DNA of 12,273 bases. Source: Candidatus Zixiibacteriota bacterium (GTDB lineage Bacteria; Zixibacteria; MSB-5A5; GN15; JAAZOE01). The notes under the pieces are model-generated. The model had not been told where the DNA came from. It saw only the letters and a program-made list of their open reading frames with translations, and made no database searches. Where the stretch lies: the NCBI GenBank assembly GCA_012797915.1, contig JAAZOE010000536.1:1-12273 (forward strand), in the 5' to 3' direction. The translations under genes and the position numbers were made by a program. Below are positions 1 through 6,400 of the stretch, piece after piece. Within the stretch, counting starts at the first letter, position 1; every line of letters begins with the position of its first letter.

Positions 1-2
1 CG

Positions 3-944
3 CACACCGGCATCACCGTCCAGCGTGGGATGACGCACGACGGCCTGGGGCGCTACCTGAAGGACCGCATCGAGAAGGCGCCCGGCTCCACCGCCGATAT
101 TGTCGGAATCCTCAAGGACACGCACACGGACGTGGTGATCAACTACCTGCCGGTCGGGTCGGAAGAGGCGACCAAATGGTATGTCGAGCAGATACTTTTG
201 GCCGGCTGCGCGTTCGTCAACTGCATCCCGGTCTTCATCGGCCGCGAGCAGTATTGGCAGAAGCGGTTCGAGGAGAAGGGTCTGCCGGTGATCGGCGACG
301 ACATCAAGTCGCAGGTCGGCGCGACCATCGTCCACCGGGTGCTGACCCGTCTGTTTCGCGAACGGGGGGTCAAGCTGGAGCGGACCAGCCAGCTGAACAT
401 CGGCGGCAACACCGACTTTTTGAACATGCTCGAACGCGAACGGCTGGAATCCAAGAAAATCTCCAAGACCAACGCCGTCACCAGCCAGCTGGATTACGAC
501 CTCGGCTCCAAGAACGTCCATATCGGGCCGTCGGATTACGTCGAATGGCTGGACGACCGCAAGTGGGCGCATATCCGGCTGGAAGGGACGACCTTCGGCA
601 ATGTGCCGCTGAACATGGAAATGAAACTGGAAGTCTGGGACAGCCCGAACTCGGCCGGCGTGGTAATCGATGCCGTCCGCTGCTGCAAACTGGGTCTGGA
701 CAACGGCCTCAAGGGAGCGCTTCTGGCGCCGTCGTCCTATTTCATGAAATCCCCGGCGGTGCAGTACACCGATGCCGAGGCGCGGGAGGCGACCGAGGAA
801 TACATCGCCCGGTACGGCCATAAGAAAGCCGGCGCCAAGCCGACGGCGACCAAGCTGGTGCTGAAAACCCCGGCGACCAAGAAGGAAAGCGCGGCCCCGA
901 AGAAGACCGCAGCCCGGCGCAAAAAAGTTGCTGAAATGGCCTGA
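3..944 (+). CDS. ino1: Inositol-3-phosphate synthase (myo-inositol-1-phosphate synthase), 5'-truncated by the window edge
   Basis: Converts glucose-6-phosphate to inositol-1(3)-phosphate in an NAD-dependent cytosolic reaction, the first step towards phosphatidylinositol and other inositol compounds. The frame is open from base 3 and the first visible residues (HTGITVQRG) lie inside the protein, so the apparent ATG at 30 is internal. By recalled comparison with the mycobacterial-type enzyme (about 367 residues), roughly 100 N-terminal residues with the first NAD-binding loop are missing. Family hallmarks follow in order: NYLPVGSEEA, the lysine motif GDDIKSQVGAT, GGNTDFLNMLERERLESKK, HIGPSDYVEWLDDRKWA, then DSPNSAGVVIDAVR and YFMKSP. 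The family normally ends near EEYI. Here about 41 residues follow (bases about 819-944), rich in Lys, Ala, Thr and Pro, with 11 Lys. They resemble a histone-H1-like tail. An intrinsic terminator lies downstream. The family assignment is very secure; the tail function is unknown. Confidence 0.95.
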   Translation, partial: HTGITVQRGMTHDGLGRYLKDRIEKAPGSTADIVGILKDTHTDVVINYLPVGSEEATKWYVEQILLAGCAFVNCIPVFIGREQYWQKRFEEKGLPVIGDDIKSQVGATIVHRVLTRLFRERGVKLERTSQLNIGGNTDFLNMLERERLESKKISKTNAVTSQLDYDLGSKNVHIGPSDYVEWLDDRKWAHIRLEGTTFGNVPLNMEMKLEVWDSPNSAGVVIDAVRCCKLGLDNGLKGALLAPSSYFMKSPAVQYTDAEAREATEEYIARYGHKKAGAKPTATKLVLKTPATKKESAAPKKTAARRKKVAEMA

Positions 945-960
945 TGGATTTACTACCTTA

Positions 961-985
961 CGGGCGGCCGAAAACGGACCGCCCG
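961..985 (+). repeat. Hairpin downstream of ino1
   Basis: CGGGCGG at 961-967 pairs with CCGCCCG at 979-985, and CCG (968-970) pairs with CGG (975-977) around an AAAA loop, leaving one bulged A at 978. This makes a 10-bp stem starting 16 bases after the ino1 stop codon. No T-run follows, so alone it is a poor intrinsic terminator. It may stabilise the 3' end or act with the next hairpin. Confidence 0.6.
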
Positions 986-1005
986 GGATATATCGAAGCA
1001 TGATC

Positions 1006-1031
1006 AAGGCGGCCCCAATGGGCCGCCTTTT
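1006..1031 (+). terminator. Rho-independent terminator of ino1
   Basis: AAGGCGGCCC (1006-1015) and GGGCCGCCTT (1020-1029) are a perfect 10-bp inverted repeat around the loop CAAT, followed at once by TT, making a short TTTT run. It ends 8 bases before the most likely tmk start codon, so transcripts reaching tmk from upstream must read through it. Confidence 0.8.
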
Positions 1032-1038
1032 GTACGTT

Positions 1039-1677
1039 ATGACCAAACCATGCGGCATATTCATCACCTTCGAGGGAATCGACGGGTGCGGCAAGTCGAC
1101 GCAGGCCGTGCGGCTGTGCCGGAAGCTCCGTCGCCGGGGATATGATCCTCTGTTTGTCCGCGAACCGGGGGGGACGGTCGTCTCGGAAAAGATCCGCCGC
1201 ATCCTTCTGGACCGGAAGAATCAAATCACCCCGCTGGCCGAACTGCTGCTGTATGAGGCGGCGCGGGCGCATCTGGCCCGGACGGTCATCATCCCGGCGC
1301 TCACGCAGGGACGAGCGGTCGTCTGCGACCGCTACTATGATTCCACCACCGCCTATCAAGGACACGGGCGAGGACTGGACACCCGGCTGATCGAAACGCT
1401 CAATAAAGCGGCCTCGGACAATGTCGCGCCCGATCTGACGTTTATCCTCGATGTCGACTACCGCACCTCGCTCTCCCGGCGGGGGAAAGTGCCGGACCGG
1501 CTGGAGAAAGAAAGCCGCGCATTTTTCAACCGGGTCCGTCGCGGATTCATGTCCCTGGCCAAACAGAAGCGGGTGGTGCTGCTCGACAGCCAAGACGACA
1601 TCGAGTCGGTGGCGGCTGAAGTCTGGTCCCGCGTCGAATCGCTGCTTCCCCCAAAGAGAACGCCTCGTGCCCGATAA
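1039..1677 (+). CDS. tmk: Thymidylate kinase (dTMP kinase)
   Basis: Phosphorylates dTMP to dTDP with ATP in dTTP synthesis; cytosolic. From the ATG at 1039 the protein has 212 residues, the usual length. The P-loop FEGIDGCGKST is at residues 11-21, REPGGT at 41-46, the DRYYDST substrate motif at 97-103, and the lid region SRRGK plus DRLE at about 146-156. The first base of the frame allows starts further upstream (928, 1000 or 1018), but those would add a low-complexity stretch that runs through the terminator hairpin. The start at 1039 leaves six residues before the first beta strand, as is normal. No convincing Shine-Dalgarno sequence precedes 1039, so the start is less certain than the identity. 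The last 11 bases overlap the GTG start of the downstream protease gene. Confidence 0.95.
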   Translation: MTKPCGIFITFEGIDGCGKSTQAVRLCRKLRRRGYDPLFVREPGGTVVSEKIRRILLDRKNQITPLAELLLYEAARAHLARTVIIPALTQGRAVVCDRYYDSTTAYQGHGRGLDTRLIETLNKAASDNVAPDLTFILDVDYRTSLSRRGKVPDRLEKESRAFFNRVRRGFMSLAKQKRVVLLDSQDDIESVAAEVWSRVESLLPPKRTPRAR

Positions 1678-3277
1678 AAAGGAAATCCTGACCGGCTTTC
1701 TGTCGGTCGTGACCATGATCGCCGTCGTCTTCGGGTGCGGCTGGTACGTCTCCTCCGATCCGATGCTGCAAGCGACGACGCTGTTTCAGGCGGCGGCGGT
1801 CACCATCAGTCAGCGATATCCCTTTCATTTGTACGGCAAGACTCTGTTCGACGGCGCCGAACAGTCGCTGTTCGACCTGCTCGATCCGTTTTCGTTCCGC
1901 ATGAGCCGGCGGGATTTCGCCGACCTGGTGGAGGAATCCTCCGGCGAGTACGGCGGCATCGGCATCTCCGTGGTCGCCCGCGACACGGTGCTCATGGTGA
2001 TGGCGGTGTACGAGGGTGGGCCGGGGTACCAAGCCGGGATGCGGGCCGGCGATTTGATAGTTTCGGTCGAGGGGACGAAGGTCCCGCGCGATAATCCCGA
2101 TGAGGCCATCACCTTGATCCGCGGTCCTTCGGGCAGCAAGGTTCACGTGACCATCTATCGTCCGGCGCTTGATGATACCCTGGCGCTGGAGATGACCCGC
2201 AGCCAGATCAAGCTGGAGCATCTGATGTACTCCGGCGTGACGCCGGACGACGCGGCCTATATCCGGCTGGCTGATTTCGAGGCGGGAGCCTCGGCCGACT
2301 TGGAAGAGGCGCTCTATACGCTGGAGGAAAAAAGCCCCACCGGGTATATCATCGATCTGAAGGGCAATCCCGGCGGATTTTTGGAGGAGGCGATCGCCGC
2401 CGCCGACCTGTTCCTCGACAAGGGAACGCTGGTGGTCGGCACCAGCGGACGATCGCGCTGGGAGAGCCGGGAGTTTCGATCCGAGTACGATCCGGTGACG
2501 ACCCGTCCGGTAGTGATTTTGACCGACGGCGGGTCGGCCTCGGCGGCCGAGATTTTCACCGGGGCGCTTCGCGGCGCCGACCGGGCGGTGGTGGTGGGAG
2601 ACACCACCTTCGGCAAGGGACTGGTGCAGACGGTCATGTCGCTGGCCAACGGCGAGGCGATCCGGCTGACGACCTCGCGGTATTATTTCGCCGACGGCCG
2701 ATATCTCAACCCGCCCGATTCGACGTTGACTTTCACCGGCCTGGCGCCCGATCTGGTCTGGCGCGATTCCGGGGAGATTTCGTTTCGGGCGCAGGTGCTG
2801 GCTGGATTTCTGGTGTATGATTTCGTCGACAGGTACGATTCGCTTTTGACCGCCTGGCCGGCCGATTTCAATTATCCCGATACGGTGGTGGCGCTGTTCC
2901 GCCGGTTTACGCAGGCATCCGGAGTGAATTATAGGTCGCCTTTGACCGCGATGATCGATCTGACGCTGGAGCAACAGCGACTGGAGCAATCGCCGAAGGA
3001 GATTCTTGATTCGCTGGAGAAGTTGCGGGCGCAGTCGCAGGCCAGCGACCGGGATGTATTTGAGCGGGAGAAGGATTTTTTGAAGTATCATATCCGTCGC
3101 GTGTTGGTCGAACGTCATCAGGGGCAGGCGGCGGCGTATCGGGAGGTGATTGTTCCCGGCCGGGCGGATATTCGCCTGGCGGCATCGATATTGGCCGATC
3201 CGAAGAAGTACGATGCCCTCATGAATCCGGCGGGCAAACCGGCGATGGCGCAAGGTGCGGAGGAAAACTCGCGTTAG
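1667..3277 (+). CDS. Membrane-anchored C-terminal processing protease, PDZ plus S41 peptidase domain
   Basis: A serine protease of the CtpA/Tsp family (MEROPS S41), expected to act outside the cytoplasmic membrane on C-terminal ends of exported proteins. I chose the GTG at 1667 because the frame before it is a shadow of tmk and because it places an uncleaved signal anchor at residues 8-27 (ILTGFLSVVTMIAVVFGCGW). This gives 536 residues. A helical N-terminal part is followed by a PDZ domain (about 96-178, GGIGISVV and AGDLIVSVEG), then the S41 core with LKGNPGG at 231-237. The catalytic Ser is S292 in GSASAAE and the general-base Lys is K317 in TFGKGLVQ. Their spacing of 25 residues is the same as in known family members. 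A helical C-terminal extension of about 150 residues follows. A purine-rich AAAGAGA lies 7 bases before the start. The 11-base overlap with tmk suggests translational coupling. The next gene is convergent. Confidence 0.93.
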   Translation: MPDKKEILTGFLSVVTMIAVVFGCGWYVSSDPMLQATTLFQAAAVTISQRYPFHLYGKTLFDGAEQSLFDLLDPFSFRMSRRDFADLVEESSGEYGGIGISVVARDTVLMVMAVYEGGPGYQAGMRAGDLIVSVEGTKVPRDNPDEAITLIRGPSGSKVHVTIYRPALDDTLALEMTRSQIKLEHLMYSGVTPDDAAYIRLADFEAGASADLEEALYTLEEKSPTGYIIDLKGNPGGFLEEAIAAADLFLDKGTLVVGTSGRSRWESREFRSEYDPVTTRPVVILTDGGSASAAEIFTGALRGADRAVVVGDTTFGKGLVQTVMSLANGEAIRLTTSRYYFADGRYLNPPDSTLTFTGLAPDLVWRDSGEISFRAQVLAGFLVYDFVDRYDSLLTAWPADFNYPDTVVALFRRFTQASGVNYRSPLTAMIDLTLEQQRLEQSPKEILDSLEKLRAQSQASDRDVFEREKDFLKYHIRRVLVERHQGQAAAYREVIVPGRADIRLAASILADPKKYDALMNPAGKPAMAQGAEENSR

Positions 3278-3310
3278 GGCACAAGCACGAGAATGCGCAT
3301 ATTTTCGTAG

Positions 3311-3329
3311 GGGCGTGCGGCGCATGCCC
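3311..3329. repeat. Small palindrome in the convergent intergenic gap
   Basis: GGGCGTGC (3311-3318) pairs with GCATGCCC (3322-3329) around a GGC loop, with one G:T pair. It lies just left of a larger composite palindrome. It may be an extragenic palindromic repeat; copy number in the genome cannot be judged from this window. Confidence 0.5.
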
Positions 3330-3334
3330 GGCTC

Positions 3335-3432
3335 GGTGGCCCAGGTCTTTCGACCTGGGATAACGCAACGGTTATCATTTTGAAGTGAATGGTATTGGCA
3401 TCCATTTCCCACGTCTGAAGACGTGGGCCACC
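3335..3432. repeat. Composite 98-bp palindromic element between convergent genes
   Basis: The ends GGTGGCCCA (3335-3343) and TGGGCCACC (3424-3432) are perfect inverted repeats. Each end overlaps its own perfect 8-bp hairpin: CCCAGGTC with GACCTGGG (3340-3359, loop TTTC), and CCCACGTC with GACGTGGG (3408-3427, loop TGAA). The two hairpins differ in inner sequence, so this is not one simple hairpin. It sits between the converging protease and restriction-modification genes and could serve as a two-way terminator. The layout is like a small non-autonomous mobile palindrome. Confidence 0.7.
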
Positions 3433-3443
3433 CGTCGGTGGGG

Positions 3444-6400
3444 CTATAATTTGATTTCCAGTAACGTCTTTTCGACCTCAGAAAACAAGTCATCAAGAGA
3501 TTGCTGTATCGATATCGTTTTCGATATAGCTGTCATGACATTGATATAGGTGGCGACTTCTTCCGACGTCAACTCCCGGCCTTTGCGATCTTTGAGCCAT
3601 TTATCAGAGACCTGGTAGCCTCCGATGTGATATTCCCAGACGTCGGGCGATACGGATGAAAACCATTTATCCGGATTGATATAGACGCGTTTTTGCCGGG
3701 CATCGAATGTCACTTTGGCGATTTTTAGGTCGCCCGGTCCTTCACATTTAGACGCCGGTTTGGCCAGTTCAGCTGATTTCAACAGGTGGAGCCCGACCAA
3801 CTCAGCGCCCTTTTCCGCAAGCTTCTGGAATAGAAGATGGTCTTTGGTAAATGGAATACGCGGGAAGTCTGTCTTTAGAAACTCCGCGTACTTTCTGCGG
3901 TATGCATTTGAATACAGGATGGCATATATATAATGAAAGATATCTTCGGGCAGTACTCCCGGCGTCGCATTTCCCCTCACCCCTGACCCCTCTCCCAGAG
4001 GGAGAGGGGAAAGAGAAGAAGGAATCAGGCGTTTCAGTACCTGGGCCGGATTTCGTTTTATCTCTGTCGCTTTCACACGAACAACAGTATACCCCTGATC
4101 TTCGAGGCTTTCCTGACGGGCATTGTCATAAGCTTTTTGGTCCCTTTTCATATGAATCCCGCCGTCGACCTCGATCACCAAACGCAATTCATCACAATAG
4201 AAATCGGCGACATACCGGCCGATCGGATGCTGTCGGCGAAACTTATAGCCATGGAGTTGGCGGTTCCGCAGGCAGGTCCAAAGCATGGCCTCCGTTTCGG
4301 TCGGCTGTTTGCGGAATTGGCGACATAATTCCAACAGGTATTCCGGGAGCTTTCGCGGCGCATTGGCTTCATGTGCATTTTGGCGGCCAGCTCTCGTTCC
4401 GCCCCCCTCTCCCTCTGGGAGAGGGGCTGGGGGTGAGGGGAGATACGCCGCATTTAGCGCATCAATAAGCTTCGGAGCAATATTGGGAATCCGCCCGCCC
4501 GCTTGATGTTGGGAGAATAGATCATGTTTGTCAGTGTCGGGGTAGAGATAAAGCGGGAAATTTACATTGCCGCCACGGTAAAACAGGTTAAAATCCTCGA
4601 TTTGGGCGGAGCAGAATACGATATTCCATTCATGTTCAGTCCCCACTACCTGCCCCGCGCGACCGATGCATAATGCGATGTTGGGTTGTAACATATGGCG
4701 CATCACATCAAGGAGAGGACGTTCCACTAAGTCTTTTGAATAGAAGATAACGCGTGTATCAAATGGCCTGTAAAGAATATCCTGGAAACGCCGTTTCCAT
4801 TCTATATCATTAGAAGAACGTCGCCGAAACTTGGAGAGCTTAAAAGTGGATGTATCCTTTAGGCCAAACGTGGCCCGGACGAACTCGTCATCCAATCCCA
4901 GATTGCGGAATTGAGTGATTCGAGAGATAAGCGGAGGGAGCGCGAAGTCAATGGCGAAAGAGTCACGCGCCGTTACAATACCCACTGAATTGACTGGGAC
5001 TATCCGCATTATTGGCAAATACTTGTCATACTCTTCTTCGTATTTATTCTCCTTTGGTATAAAGAAATAGAAGGGCGGTTTAGGTTGGATAATCGTATGC
5101 CTTATCTGACAAAAATCGTGAGACAAAAGGATACCATATTTATTCTCCCTCGTGCCCCATATTTCCGCAAATTGAATCCGACATTTCCTGCGCCGTGATC
5201 TATGTTTAATCAAGAGCACTATGGCAACACCCTGTCGGATATCAAAGACATTTTCGTCTTTTGAGCCGTCAGGCGCCTTTTCCTTCTTAATTGAGTTGCC
5301 ATGGAGGTTGAGGATATAGATTTCATCGAAGGAATTCATCATGGATTGCCGCATGCCCCGGAAGGTCGGATTGTCAAGGTAGGCATGGTTTGTAATAAAA
5401 CCAATAACTCCTTCGCCTATTTGGTCAATCTTCCATTGAGCAAAGCGGATGAACTTCACGTAGTCGTCGTGCAACCAGTGCTTTCTCTCGCCGAACCATC
5501 CGCCGTCGATAATCTTGTACTGCTCGATCAATTGGCCGATCCAGGTTTTCTGTTTGACCGTCATACCTTTTTTAGCAGTGGTTTCTATAGGAACCAGATC
5601 AAAATATGTGCGCACCTGCTCGGTTCTTGCCTTAATCTCGTAACCCTTGACGTACTTCTCGCCCTTTGGCTTATAAACGCCGCGCTCACTTGCGTTCGCC
5701 GAAATCCCCGAATAAGGCGGATTCCCGAGAATAACAAGGATAGGCCTTTCCTTCTTCACCCGACCGGCCAGATGAGATTCTTCGGATAGTGATGCCATGC
5801 CGGGCAATGAGGTCTGTTCGAGTTCTTCCATCTCCAGGGTATTGGTTAGATAGTACTGAAACCGTTCTTCGCCGGTGAGTTTATGGCCCAGTTCTTCCAG
5901 AAGATAACCCATTTTGAGATGGCCAGCGGCATATGGGGCCATCATCAATTCGAAAGCAAAGAAATGCTGGAGGATATGGTCGCGGATGAATTTGGATTTC
6001 GCCCCCGGTCCGTACTTGGCGACGTATTCGTCAACGGCCACCTTGGCAGCATGGGCAAGAAACGTCAGCGTTCCACCGGCGGGATCCAACACAGTGACGG
6101 ATTGGTCGGCGAATCCATCCTGTTTGCCGAATGTATCCTTCAGGATAATATTGAGCGAACGAACGATATATGAAACGACCGGCTCCGGCGTATAATACAC
6201 GCCGCGCCGTTCGCGCTCTTTTGGATTATAGGCGGCCAGAAATGTCTCGTAGAAATGAAATATAGGGTCGCTTCCGCGGCCTTTTTCGAAATATTCGTGG
6301 AGGACGTTGTTAACGTCCGCGACGGCCAGGACTTCCGCGATGTCATCGACCGTGGCTTCCATATTCTCGGAAAGGCCGAAAGATACGAAATGAAAGATGT

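Larger units (their letters stand above)
3963..4455 (-). mobile_element. Palindrome-bounded DUF559 element inserted in frame in the restriction-modification gene
   Basis: The element proper is about 3973-4445. It has 37-base terminal inverted repeats and is flanked by the 10-base direct repeats 3963-3972 and 4446-4455. Its minus-strand frame, shared with the host gene, encodes a DUF559 domain at about residues 938-1049 (bases about 4020-4355). Visible motifs are a helical lead (QPTETEAMLW), LRNRQLHGYKFRRQHPIG at 966-983, ADFYC with D988, IEVDGG with E999 and D1001, and DNARQESLEDQGY. DUF559 belongs to the PD-(D/E)XK superfamily and is related to the Vsr mismatch endonuclease. The domain shows no frameshift or stop. 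The two direct repeats are 483 bases apart, an exact multiple of three. Removing one repeat and the element joins LIDALNA to PGVLPEDIF without loss of frame. Mobility is inferred from structure; no transposase is present in the window. Confidence 0.8.

Noticed and set aside
1451..1666. N-terminal extension of the S41 protease frame
   Set aside because: It overlaps the 3' end of tmk in another frame and would bury the signal anchor 80 residues in. The GTG at 1667 gives a normal protease.
1547..3496. A 649-codon minus-strand open frame opposite the protease
   Set aside because: It is antisense to the S41 protease and has an Arg/Gln/Pro-rich composition typical of shadow frames. The protease strand has all catalytic motifs in place.
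3973..4440. CRISPR or intein interpretation of the inserted segment in the restriction-modification gene
   Set aside because: There are only two inverted, not direct, copies of the repeat and no spacers. No intein splice-site Cys/Ser start or His-Asn end is visible at the borders.
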